The notes under the pieces are model-generated. The model saw nothing but the letters and a program-made list of their open reading frames with translations, searched no databases and was not told where the DNA came from. This document shows, one piece after another, positions 54,467 to 63,586 of a DNA stretch of 64,000 bases. The DNA is from Acidobacterium sp049965615. Lineage in GTDB: Bacteria > Acidobacteriota > Terriglobia > Terriglobales > Acidobacteriaceae. Position numbers and translations under genes: made by a program. Where the stretch lies: the NCBI GenBank assembly GCA_049965615.1, contig JBMFWD010000001.1, positions 124,001 through 188,000 of the forward strand. Reading direction: 5' to 3'. The number at the start of each line of letters is the position of its first letter. Position 1 is the stretch's first letter.

Positions 54467-54622
54467 CTAGTCGCGGAAGCCGGCGCTGACTGCGACGCGG
54501 TGGCGCCCCTTCGCGCGACGGCGAGAAAGCACGGCGGCCCCGCTCTTGGTCTTCATGCGGGTACGAAAGCCGTGCACCTTGGCACGACGGCGGCGGTTCG
54601 GTTGAAATGTGCGCTTTGGCAT
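54467..54622 (-). CDS. rpmH: 50S ribosomal protein L34
   Basis: A 51-aa ORF, ATG at 54622 to TAG at 54467, reading MPKRTFQPNRRRRAKVHGFR with the terminal RRRAKGRHRVAVSAGFRD. All hallmark L34 positions are present. It is a component of the large ribosomal subunit. It heads the minus-strand rpmH-rnpA-yidD-yidC cluster, divergent from dnaA. A candidate promoter lies about 100 bases upstream. Confidence 0.97.
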   Translation of the reverse strand: MPKRTFQPNRRRRAKVHGFRTRMKTKSGAAVLSRRRAKGRHRVAVSAGFRD

Positions 54623-55129
54623 GGGAAACGCGCTCCTGAATCTTGATTGTTCTCAGCCCTTGGCTGGAACTTTTTCGGTCCGCGGCTACTGTCACTCAAA
54701 ACAGCGAATGCAGACAGAACTTAAGTATAGCCTGAACCAGCCCGCCAGGCCAAGCACACTCTCTCCGCCAGCCATTCTCAGCCGCAAAACCAACCCCGCC
54801 GCAGCCTGCCGCGAGCATCATCCCGCCATCCTTCACCACGAATGGTGCAACCCGCGCACCTAGCACATTCCCGTGTCAGAAACCACATACAAACCGCTGT
54901 CGGAGTGTGCTAGTATCGGCTCCGTTCAGATTTAATTTTTAAGATGCCTTGCGGCTGTAAAAAAGGATTCAAAACCAAAACCGAGACGCAGCAACTCGGC
55001 AATTATTCCGGCCAGTGATCACTGCAAGTCTGCCCGCTGTTTCCACAGCCAGGCACAGCAGGTGCATTCCCGAAAGCCCGAATCGGTTTGCTTCCCCCAA
55101 CTTCGCAGGCAGGTTTGCAAGGAAGTCGA
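54623..55129. other. rpmH-dnaA intergenic region, possible oriC but without clear DnaA boxes
   Basis: 507 bases between divergent rpmH and dnaA, a place where oriC is found in many bacteria. Only one loose match to a DnaA box is visible (tgtttccaca near 55038) and no cluster. A short AT-rich stretch at 54929-54942 (atttaattttt) is present. I see no small gene. Confidence 0.5.
54724..54753 (-). promoter_or_regulatory. Possible rpmH promoter
   Basis: On the minus strand TTGGCC (54753-54748) and TATACT (54729-54724) are separated by 18 bases, about 100 bases before the rpmH start. Consensus-based only. Confidence 0.5.
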
Positions 55130-56572
<1,443 letters not shown>

Positions 56573-56594
56573 GGCAGGACAGATCGCAATCAGC

Positions 56595-56624
56595 GCAATG
56601 CGGAGACCATGGTCTCCGCATTGC
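56595..56624. repeat. 30-bp perfect palindrome after dnaA
   Basis: gcaatgcggagacca (56595-56609) is perfectly complementary to tggtctccgcattgc (56610-56624). It lies 23 bases after the dnaA stop. There is no T-tract, so it is not a classical terminator; it could be a protein-binding site or a terminator-like hairpin. Confidence 0.75.
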
Positions 56625-56750
56625 CATTTCCATCTCCCCGGTAAAACTCGCGCATCTTCCCATCCACTCACGAATCCAAAAACAATACGATGCGACAACC
56701 AATAGCGTCGCGCACCGCAATTCCAATCTGCACCCCGGGGTCACTCTTTC

Positions 56751-58370
56751 ATGGCACAATCAAACGTCGCGCAAAGGCCAAAGCCCGCCTTGAGCGATCA
56801 CGACTTTGATTTCGAGCACTGGACCCCAAAGTTCAATCCCTGGATCATCGCCTTCACCGTCACCCTGGCCACCTTCATGGAGGCCCTCGACTCCAGCATC
56901 GCCAACGTGGCGCTGCCGCACATGGCCGGCAGCCTCGGCTCCAGTGAAGTGGAGGCCACCTGGGTCCTCACCTCCTATATCGTCGCCAACGCCATCGTGC
57001 TGCCCATCAGCGGATGGATCTCCAATCGCATCGGACGCAAGCGCTTCTACATGTCCTGCGTGGCCACCTTTACCGTCTTCTCGTTCCTCTGCGGCCTTGC
57101 AACCTCTCTGCCTATGCTGGTCGTCTTTCGCGTCTTCCAGGGCGCGGCCGGAGGCGGCCTGCAGCCCAGCGAGCGCGCCATCCTCGCCGACACATTCGCG
57201 CCGGAAAAGCGCAGCGTCGCATTCTCGCTCTACGGCATGGCCGTCGTCTTCGCCCCCGCCATCGGCCCTACTGTCGGCGGCTGGATCACCGACAACTACA
57301 CCTGGCGCTGGATCTTCTTCCTTAACATCCCCATCGGTATCCTCTCCCTGCTGCTCACCAGCCGCATCGTCGAAGACCCGCCCTACCTCAAGCACCGCAA
57401 AAAAGCAGGCTCGGTCGACGGCATCGGACTCGGCCTGCTCGCGCTCACCATCGGCTGCGCGCAAATGGTCTTTGACAAGGGCCAGCAGGACGACTGGTTC
57501 AGCTCCCACTTCATCGTCGCCTGCACCGTCATCGCCATCGTCGGCCTCATTCTGTTCTTCTATCGCGAAACCCACGTCGAGCACCCCATCGTCGACCTCT
57601 CCCTCTATCGAAAACGCAACTTCGCCATGACGCAGATCGTCATGCTCCTCATCGGCGCGGCCCTCTACTCCACCACCGTCCTCATTCCCCAGTTCCTGCA
57701 GGAACTCCTCGGCTACACCGCCACGCAGGCCGGCCTGGCCCTGTCCATTGGCGGCTTCGTCCTCATCGTTCTCTTCCCCATCGTGGGCTTCCTCGGGCAA
57801 AAGATGGACCCGCGCCTCATGATCACCCTCGGCTTCACCGTGCTCACCTTCGGCATCTGGCGCATCAGCAATCTCAACCTCGGCATCAGCTTCATGGACG
57901 CAGCAAGCTGGCGCGCCATCATGGTCATCGGCATGCCCATGCTCTTCGTCCCCATCAGCGTCATGTCCTACGTCGGCATTCCGCAGGAAAAAAACAACGA
58001 GGTCTCCGGCCTCACTGCGCTCGCGCGCAACCTCGGCGGCAGCATAGGAATTTCCTTCATCACCACCATGCTCACCCGCAGAACCGACGTGCACCAGACC
58101 TACCTCTCGGCTCACGTCAACGCCTCATCTGCCAACTACCAGTCCCTCCACAACGGCATGGCCGCATTCCTCGCCCAGGCCGGAGCAGGTACCGCCAACG
58201 CCGGCCACGCCGCTGCCGCGCAAATCTACGCCATCATGCACCAGCAGGCCCGCACCCTCGCCTACGTGGACACAGTGCACATTCTCGTCCTCCTCACCGC
58301 CTGCCTCATCCCCATCGGCTATCTCATGAAGAAGCCCCGCTTCCGCAAGCCCGCCGAGCCAGCCGAGTAA
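56751..58370 (+). CDS. DHA2-family MFS drug exporter (EmrB/QacA type)
   Basis: A 539-aa major facilitator with about 14 membrane helices. DHA2 features are clear: FMEALDSSIANVALPHMAGS in TM1, GWISNRIGRKRFYMSC (motif A) and FQGAAGGGLQPSERAIL in TM4-5, then GPTVGGWITDNYTWRWIFFL. It is a drug/proton antiporter of EmrB type; no EmrA adaptor or TolC gene is adjacent. Substrates cannot be deduced. Confidence 0.93.
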   Translation: MAQSNVAQRPKPALSDHDFDFEHWTPKFNPWIIAFTVTLATFMEALDSSIANVALPHMAGSLGSSEVEATWVLTSYIVANAIVLPISGWISNRIGRKRFYMSCVATFTVFSFLCGLATSLPMLVVFRVFQGAAGGGLQPSERAILADTFAPEKRSVAFSLYGMAVVFAPAIGPTVGGWITDNYTWRWIFFLNIPIGILSLLLTSRIVEDPPYLKHRKKAGSVDGIGLGLLALTIGCAQMVFDKGQQDDWFSSHFIVACTVIAIVGLILFFYRETHVEHPIVDLSLYRKRNFAMTQIVMLLIGAALYSTTVLIPQFLQELLGYTATQAGLALSIGGFVLIVLFPIVGFLGQKMDPRLMITLGFTVLTFGIWRISNLNLGISFMDAASWRAIMVIGMPMLFVPISVMSYVGIPQEKNNEVSGLTALARNLGGSIGISFITTMLTRRTDVHQTYLSAHVNASSANYQSLHNGMAAFLAQAGAGTANAGHAAAAQIYAIMHQQARTLAYVDTVHILVLLTACLIPIGYLMKKPRFRKPAEPAE

Positions 58371-58432
58371 CTTCCTCGCCCCGCACAACGACTGCCAAAG
58401 CGTATCGGTCATCGCTGCTTCGCCAGTGATGA

Positions 58433-58465
58433 CATCATGATGACCGCGATGATAGCATCATGATG
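58433..58465 (+). promoter_or_regulatory. Two self-complementary operator-like sites upstream of vapB
   Basis: The palindrome catcatgatg occurs at 58433-58442 and again at 58456-58465, centres 23 bp apart (about two helical turns). The second copy overlaps the vapB start codon. This spacing suits two RHH-dimer sites bound by a VapBC complex. Confidence 0.7.
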
Positions 58466-58710
58466 TGCGCACAACCCTTTCCATTGACGACGATCTCGCC
58501 ACCCTCCTCGATCAGGAGGTAAAAAGATCCGGAAAATCCTTCAAAAAAACCGTCAACCACCTCATTCGGATGGGCTTGATGGCCACCAGGCAGCCTGTTT
58601 CGAGGATGCCTTTTGTAGTGGTTCCCGACGATCTCGGAGTGCCGCTCGGAATCCGGCACAGCAAGGTGGAAGAGTTGCTCGACGAGGTTGAGGGCCCCCA
58701 GCACCGGTGA
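58465..58710 (+). CDS. VapB-like ribbon-helix-helix antitoxin
   Basis: An 81-aa protein from GTG at 58465. The N-terminus (RTTLSIDDDLATLLDQEVKR, then GKSFKKTVNHLIRMGL) is a ribbon-helix-helix DNA-binding domain, and the acidic C-terminus (KVEELLDEVEG) would bind the toxin. It has no Shine-Dalgarno sequence and its start lies inside an operator-like palindrome, so the mRNA may be leaderless. It overlaps vapC by 4 bases (GTGA). Confidence 0.88.
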   Translation: MRTTLSIDDDLATLLDQEVKRSGKSFKKTVNHLIRMGLMATRQPVSRMPFVVVPDDLGVPLGIRHSKVEELLDEVEGPQHR

Positions 58711-59135
58711 TCGTGATCGACGCGAACCTGCTGATCTATGCCTACGACCGCTCGACATCGCAGCATGAACGCGCGAAGGCATGGCTAGAGGAAGTCCTTT
58801 CCGGTTCGGACCCGGTCGGGATTCCCTGGCCGGTAATTTCCGCATTTGTCAGGGTCACCACTCATTCAAAGATTTCAGCCCACCCCTGGCCGATGGAGCG
58901 GGCCGTCGCCGTAGTGGAGAGCTGGCTTGCGCTGCCACAGGTGTGGGCTTTGTCTCCGGCGGATCGCCACTGGGCCCTGCTGCGTCACTTGCTGATTGCG
59001 GGACAAGTGCGCGGCGCACTCGCCTCGGATGCGCACCTGGCGGCGATCACCATCGAACATGGCGGCGTACTCTATACCGACGACGTGGATTTTGCGCGAT
59101 TCCCCGGGTTACAGTGGGTAAATCCGCTAGGTTGA
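58707..59135 (+). CDS. VapC-like PIN-domain ribonuclease toxin
   Basis: A 142-aa PIN-domain protein, GTG start overlapping the vapB stop. The acidic catalytic residues appear in MIVIDANLLIYAYD (D5), PWPVISAFVRV with nearby E, ASDAHLAAI (D) and YTDDVDFARF (DD). VapC toxins cleave initiator tRNA or other structured RNAs. The TSQHERAKAW segment with a conserved Glu/His pattern is typical. The pair is intact, so it should be functional; the target is unknown. Confidence 0.9.
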   Translation: MIVIDANLLIYAYDRSTSQHERAKAWLEEVLSGSDPVGIPWPVISAFVRVTTHSKISAHPWPMERAVAVVESWLALPQVWALSPADRHWALLRHLLIAGQVRGALASDAHLAAITIEHGGVLYTDDVDFARFPGLQWVNPLG

Positions 59136-59190
59136 GGCAGGGAAATCCGTATCGCGCTTGCCGAAAATTTGTCTCTAAACGGCTTTCCAC

Positions 59191-60885
59191 ATGTTCGAGA
59201 GCGTCACCCAACTCGACCAACACCGCTTCACGCCGAAACGCGCGACCACCCTTTTCCGCGGCCTCTTCGACCCCACCTTTGGCGACGACAACCACCACAT
59301 CGCGCGCTGGCTCTTCCTCCGCGCGCTCGCCCTCATCTACTTCTCAGCCTTCTATTCCCTGCTCTTCCAGATTCGCGGCCTCATCGGCCCTCACGGCCTG
59401 CTGCCCGCCGGACAATACCTGCCGCGAGTCGCTCAGGCATTCGGCATCTTCCGCTTCTGGTACGCGCCTACCCTGCTGTGGCTTTCCGCCGGACCGCACA
59501 TGCTCATGGGCCTCTGCTGGGCCGGCCTCGCGGCATCCGTGCTCGCCGTCTTCAACCTCTGGCCGCGGCTCAACTTCCTCATCTGCTTTGTCTGCTATCT
59601 CTCCTTCATCGGCGCGGCCCAGGCCTTCGCCTCTTATCAGTCCGACGGCATGCTTCTCGCCGCGGGCTTCCTTGTCCTCTTCCTTGCACCGCGCGGCCTC
59701 GTTCCCGGCTGGGGACTTCGCTCCACGCCCATCCGCGCCGCCCGCCTGCTCCTGCTCTGGGAGTGGTTCCGCATCTACTTCGAATCGGGCGTCGTCAAGC
59801 TAGGCAGCGGCGACCCCACATGGCGCAACTTCACCGCGATGTACCACTACTACCAGAACGGCCCCCTGCCCACATGGATCGGCTGGTACATCGAACACCT
59901 GCCCCACTGGTTCCAGAAAGCCACCGCCGGCGCCACGCTCGTCATGGAACTGGGCCTCATCTTCCTCGCCTTTCTGCCCCGCCGCTGGCGCATCGCCTGC
60001 TTCTGTCTGGTCACCTTGTGGCAGGCCGGCGTCATCCTCACCGCCAACTACGCCTTCCTCAACTATCTCGTGCTCGCCCTCGGCATTCTCCTGCTGGAAG
60101 ACCGCACCCTCCTGCGCTTCGTCCCCGCTCGCTGGCGCAAGGGATTCGCCTCGCCGCAAGCCAAGCCGGAAATCGAGCCGCAGAGCACACCAGAGGAAAC
60201 CATCCAGCCGGAAGAACCAGAAACCCCGGCAACCAGCCCGCCGCGCGTGCGCACCCATCTGCGCACGCTGCGCCTCAGCGTCGTGGCCTTCACCCTCTGC
60301 TGGATCTCTTACGCCACCACGCTGCCCCTGCTCCAACTCTTCTGGAGCGGTGTCCCGCTGCCCGAGCAGCCCGTCTACGCGCTCGCGCCCTTCCGCATCG
60401 CCAACCGCTACGGCCTCTTCGCCGTCATGACGCCCGCCCGCTACCTCATCGAATTCCAGGGCTCAGACGACGGCACTCACTGGAAGCCTTACCCCTACCG
60501 CTACCAGCCGCAGAAGCTCCACCAGCCGCCCGGCATCTACGCGCCCTACCAGCCCCGCTTCGACTGGAACCTCTGGTTCGCCTCGCTCGGCGACTGGCGG
60601 CAGTACCCCTTCGTCCTCAACTGCGAAGCCCGACTCCTGCTGCAAAGCCCATCCGTGCTTCAGCTTTTCGCCGGCAATCCCTTCCCCAACGGGCCAAAGT
60701 ACGTCCGCACCATCGTCTGGCAATACTGGTTCAGCACGCCGGAAGAAAAGCGCACCCAGGGCCTCTGGTGGACGCGCAAACCGCTCGGCTACTACGCACC
60801 ACCCCTCGAATTAACCCCCGACGGCCACGTCGCGCTCTTTCAAACCGACATCACGCCATCCACACCCGACAATCAACAACCCTAA
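59191..60885 (+). CDS. Lipase maturation factor (LMF1)-family membrane protein
   Basis: A 564-aa polytopic protein with N-terminal membrane helices (LFLRALALIYFSAFYSLLFQI and others) and family-typical segments: ESGVVKLGSGDPTWRNFTAMYHYY, PLPTWIGWYIEHLP and RFDWNLWFASLGDW. This pattern defines the lipase maturation factor family, whose animal members act in the ER on lipoprotein lipase. The bacterial role is not established. There is a long linker with Pro/Glu repeats around residues 325-350. The gene is alone after vapC. Confidence 0.88.
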   Translation: MFESVTQLDQHRFTPKRATTLFRGLFDPTFGDDNHHIARWLFLRALALIYFSAFYSLLFQIRGLIGPHGLLPAGQYLPRVAQAFGIFRFWYAPTLLWLSAGPHMLMGLCWAGLAASVLAVFNLWPRLNFLICFVCYLSFIGAAQAFASYQSDGMLLAAGFLVLFLAPRGLVPGWGLRSTPIRAARLLLLWEWFRIYFESGVVKLGSGDPTWRNFTAMYHYYQNGPLPTWIGWYIEHLPHWFQKATAGATLVMELGLIFLAFLPRRWRIACFCLVTLWQAGVILTANYAFLNYLVLALGILLLEDRTLLRFVPARWRKGFASPQAKPEIEPQSTPEETIQPEEPETPATSPPRVRTHLRTLRLSVVAFTLCWISYATTLPLLQLFWSGVPLPEQPVYALAPFRIANRYGLFAVMTPARYLIEFQGSDDGTHWKPYPYRYQPQKLHQPPGIYAPYQPRFDWNLWFASLGDWRQYPFVLNCEARLLLQSPSVLQLFAGNPFPNGPKYVRTIVWQYWFSTPEEKRTQGLWWTRKPLGYYAPPLELTPDGHVALFQTDITPSTPDNQQP

Positions 60886-60932
60886 TCGCCCCTCCCACAC
60901 CCACGTCGTAAAATAAGATCTGAGTGAGGACT

Positions 60933-61208
60933 ATGGCACACACAGTATTTTGCGTACGTCACAAGCAGGAAATGGAAGGCCTCGACGAGCCTCCCTTCGA
61001 CACGGACTTCGGACAGAAGATCTACAACAGCGTCTCCAGGAAGGCATGGCTCGAATGGGTCGAGCATCAGAAGATGCTGCTCAATGAATACCGCCTGCAG
61101 CCCTGGACACCCCAGGCTCAGGAATTCCTCGTCGAGCAGATGAATCAGTTCTTCTTCGGCGAAGGCGCAGCCTTACCCAAGGAATACGTTCCACCCTCGT
61201 CACACTAG
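60933..61208 (+). CDS. Fe(2+)-trafficking protein YggX
   Basis: A 91-aa protein from ATG at 60933, matching YggX: TVFCVRHKQEMEGLD..., FGQKIYNSVSRKAWLEWVEH, QKMLLNEYRL and FLVEQMNQFFF. The conserved cysteine (C7) and overall length fit. YggX protects Fe-S clusters and limits oxidative damage in enteric bacteria. A GTG nine bases upstream (60924) is an alternative start. Confidence 0.93.
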   Translation: MAHTVFCVRHKQEMEGLDEPPFDTDFGQKIYNSVSRKAWLEWVEHQKMLLNEYRLQPWTPQAQEFLVEQMNQFFFGEGAALPKEYVPPSSH

Positions 61209-61238
61209 CGACAAAGCACCCGGATAGGTCCCGGGTTG

Positions 61239-61274
61239 CCCCATTCATGCGCGCTCTTCAGCGCATGAATGGGG
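61239..61274. repeat. Family A-related palindrome with perfect 14-bp arms
   Basis: ccccattcatgcgc (61239-61252) and gcgcatgaatgggg (61261-61274) pair perfectly around an 8-nt loop, with cccgg/ccggg flanks extending the match. It shares the outer CCCCATTC arm with family A but differs inward. It lies 30 bases after the YggX gene. Confidence 0.8.
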
Positions 61275-61379
61275 TCCGGGAAACGCGAGTCGACGAATTC
61301 AAAATCCAAGCGGAACATCTCCGAGCTTTAGGACATTGTTCCCCCTGGATGGCAACGAAAACGCCGGTACCTCGAACGC

Positions 61380-61410
61380 TGTCATTCAGAGCGAAGCGAA
61401 GAATCCCGAC
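61380..61410. repeat. Family C repeat segment, copy 2
   Basis: tgtcattcagagcgaagc followed by gaagaatcccgac, close to the segment at 34283-34314. It lies just outside the 3' end of the deacetylase gene. Confidence 0.6.
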
Positions 61411-61432
61411 ATTCCTTCGACAGAAATCGCTC

Positions 61433-62263
61433 TCAAAAGTTTCTCCCGGAACGCCCCGATCTCCCGCGCGGAAGCGCTGGACCCAATCCATCCCAGGCAT
61501 CCACGGTGACAAACTTCCAACCGTGTGCCCCGTTCAAGCCAGCTTTTGGCTTGAGTGGGGTCGGGACCGCATCCTGCGCCAGCAGCATCTCCACTGCGAG
61601 CACGGTGCGGCTGCGGTCGGCTCCCATCGTCAGGTGCCCGCCATCGTGCAGCAGCACATTCGATCCCGCACCGCGCTTCTCATTGCGCGCGATCCCCGTC
61701 TTCACAATCCCATGCACTTCCTCGGCTGACTTCCGCGCCCAGTCATAGCCGGTCACATTCCACGTCACCGGAACCATCCCCAGCTCTCGCGCCGTCCGCA
61801 GCACATCCGGACGCCTGCCCCCGAACGGCGGGCGAAAATACCGCACCGGCTCGCCCAGCGTGTCTTCCAGGATCGCCTTGCACCCCGCCAGCTCCTCGCG
61901 CACACGCCGCCCAGAGGCCCGCGCCAGCAGCGGATGCGTCAACGTATGGTTCCCCACCACGTGCCCGGCCTCGCGCACACGCCGCGCCAGCGCAGGACTC
62001 TGCCGCACATACTGCCCCACCATGAAAAATGTCGCCCGCACATCATGCTTCGCCAATACGTCCAGCAGCTCACCCGTGCAGGCGTCGTTCGGGCCATCGT
62101 CAAAGGTCAGGGCAATCTCGCGCGGATCATCTCCGCCCCGCATCGTCCAGCCGAAGATCTGCGACTCCGGCCACAGCGCCGCGTACATCAATCCACCAGC
62201 CGCCAGCCCCGCCACGCCCGTCGCTGCCAGGGCCGTCGCCAGAATACTCATGCCGTTTGCCAT
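61433..62263 (-). CDS. Polysaccharide deacetylase (NodB-like) with an intragenic repeat at the 3' end
   Basis: A 276-aa carbohydrate esterase family 4 protein with an N-terminal signal anchor (residues 5-31). The catalytic motifs are TFDDGPND (D55, D56), HTLTHP (H106, H110), RPPFGGRRP and LLHDGG with H206. It likely deacetylates N-acetylated glycans in the envelope. Residues 235-246 (TPLKPKAGLNGA) are encoded by a family A palindrome (61528-61560) lying between VEMLLAQ and GWKFVTVDAW, which together match the normal family C-terminus. After about residue 258 the tail (PALPRGRSGRSGRNF) is atypical. The frame is unbroken. Confidence 0.88.
   Translation of the reverse strand: MANGMSILATALAATGVAGLAAGGLMYAALWPESQIFGWTMRGGDDPREIALTFDDGPNDACTGELLDVLAKHDVRATFFMVGQYVRQSPALARRVREAGHVVGNHTLTHPLLARASGRRVREELAGCKAILEDTLGEPVRYFRPPFGGRRPDVLRTARELGMVPVTWNVTGYDWARKSAEEVHGIVKTGIARNEKRGAGSNVLLHDGGHLTMGADRSRTVLAVEMLLAQDAVPTPLKPKAGLNGAHGWKFVTVDAWDGLGPALPRGRSGRSGRNF
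61528..61560. repeat. Family A palindromic repeat, copy 3, inside the deacetylase coding region
   Basis: ccccgttcaagcc (61528-61540) and ggcttgagtgggg (61548-61560) pair over 13 bp with two wobbles around a 7-nt loop. It is translated in frame as residues 235-246 of the deacetylase. Confidence 0.88.
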
Positions 62264-62275
62264 CGTGCAGATGCT

Positions 62276-63511
62276 CTATTTCCCGTCAAACACGTGGTAC
62301 ATCGCAGCATGCACCGCGCTGTCACCCGGCAACCGATTCGCCGCCGTCATATCCGGGCCATTTTTCCCGGCCACGCCCAGCTTCACGTGCAGCACCAGCT
62401 TGCGCTGGCCCCGGTACACCGTGATCGGAATCACCTCTCCCGGTCGCAATCCATCCATAATGTCGGACATGTCCCGCTGATTCGTCACGGGCTGGCCATC
62501 CATCGAAACAATCAGGTCGCCGCCAATATAAATCTGCTGGTTGCCAAGATAGGCAATCTGGTTTCCGCCCTTCATGCCCGCCAGTGCCGCCGGCCCGCCC
62601 GGCATTACACGTTCCACCAGCAGTCCATAGTTCGCCGCCAGATTCATCTGCTGCGCCAGGTAGGGCCCTATCGGCAGCGTCTCAATGCCCAGGGTCGGCC
62701 GCATCGCGTGACCGTACTTCTTCAGGTCCAGCAGCACCGCCTTCGCCGTATCAATCGGAATCGCAAACCCAATGCCCGCGCTCTGCTCCACCTGCACCTG
62801 GTTGTTCGGGTTCGTCGCAATCATCGAGTTGATCCCGATCACTTCCCCCTGCGAATTCAACAGAGGTCCCCCCGAGTTGCCCGGGTTGATCGCCGCATCC
62901 GTCTGAATGGCATTCTGGATCAGCACGCCCGTCGGCCCGCGCACCGACCGAACCGCGCTGATAATGCCCGACGTCATCGTTCCGTTCAACCCAAAGGGAT
63001 TTCCGATCGCATAAACACTTTGCCCCACCTGCAGATTCCGAGAGCTCGCCAGCGTCGCCGGATGCAGATTCGGCGCATTGATTTTAAGCAGCGCCAGATC
63101 GTGATCCCGATCCCCGCCCACCAGCTGAGCCTTGTATCGGCGCCCATCCGAGGTCTGCACTTCAATATTCTGAGCACCGGCGATCACGTGGTAATTCGTC
63201 AGAATGTACCCCGCCTTGTCCAGAATGAATCCCGAGCCCTGCCCCTGCTGCGGCACCAGCCCATAAAAAAAATCCATCTTTACCGACGTCGAAGTAACAT
63301 TCACCACCGAAGGAAGCACCCGCTTGTACACATCGATGCTGTTCTGCTCTTCCGGCAGATACTTCGGCTGCGTGTTCACCACGTTCAGCGTTAACTGCGA
63401 GGGATCAGGCTTGGCAAAAACACCAAAATCCCCATTCGAGCCGAGGTGAGAAAGAACAAACCAGAAGCCGCCCACCATGAGCAGCACCAATGCAATTGGA
63501 CGAAGTTTCAT
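62276..63511 (-). CDS. HtrA/DegP-type periplasmic serine protease
   Basis: A 411-aa protease from ATG at 63511 (AAGGA upstream); the frame continues to 63571 without support. An N-terminal signal anchor (residues 5-22) directs it to the periplasm. The triad is H108 (NYHVI), D138 (DHDLALL) and S213 (NPGNSGGPLL). One PDZ domain follows (about residues 290-385; YGLLVERVMPGGPAALAG, GGDLIVSMDGQPV). One PDZ makes it DegS-like or a compact HtrA; with no RseA-type neighbour the role is general quality control. It is upstream of the deacetylase by 12 bases and may be co-transcribed. Confidence 0.94.
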   Translation of the reverse strand: MKLRPIALVLLMVGGFWFVLSHLGSNGDFGVFAKPDPSQLTLNVVNTQPKYLPEEQNSIDVYKRVLPSVVNVTSTSVKMDFFYGLVPQQGQGSGFILDKAGYILTNYHVIAGAQNIEVQTSDGRRYKAQLVGGDRDHDLALLKINAPNLHPATLASSRNLQVGQSVYAIGNPFGLNGTMTSGIISAVRSVRGPTGVLIQNAIQTDAAINPGNSGGPLLNSQGEVIGINSMIATNPNNQVQVEQSAGIGFAIPIDTAKAVLLDLKKYGHAMRPTLGIETLPIGPYLAQQMNLAANYGLLVERVMPGGPAALAGMKGGNQIAYLGNQQIYIGGDLIVSMDGQPVTNQRDMSDIMDGLRPGEVIPITVYRGQRKLVLHVKLGVAGKNGPDMTAANRLPGDSAVHAAMYHVFDGK

Positions 63512-63586
63512 GCGTATCCTTACCCAGAATGCCGGCAAGAGCCACGTACGCCACCGGCTAAAATGCGCCATTTTCAGTCTAACGCG

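Noticed and set aside
55038..55047. tgtttccaca as a DnaA box
   Set aside because: A single imperfect match without neighbours; insufficient to call an origin.
59169..60911. 580-codon Arg/Pro-rich open frame overlapping the LMF-family gene on the same strand
   Set aside because: It is the out-of-frame shadow; the other frame has membrane helices and family motifs.
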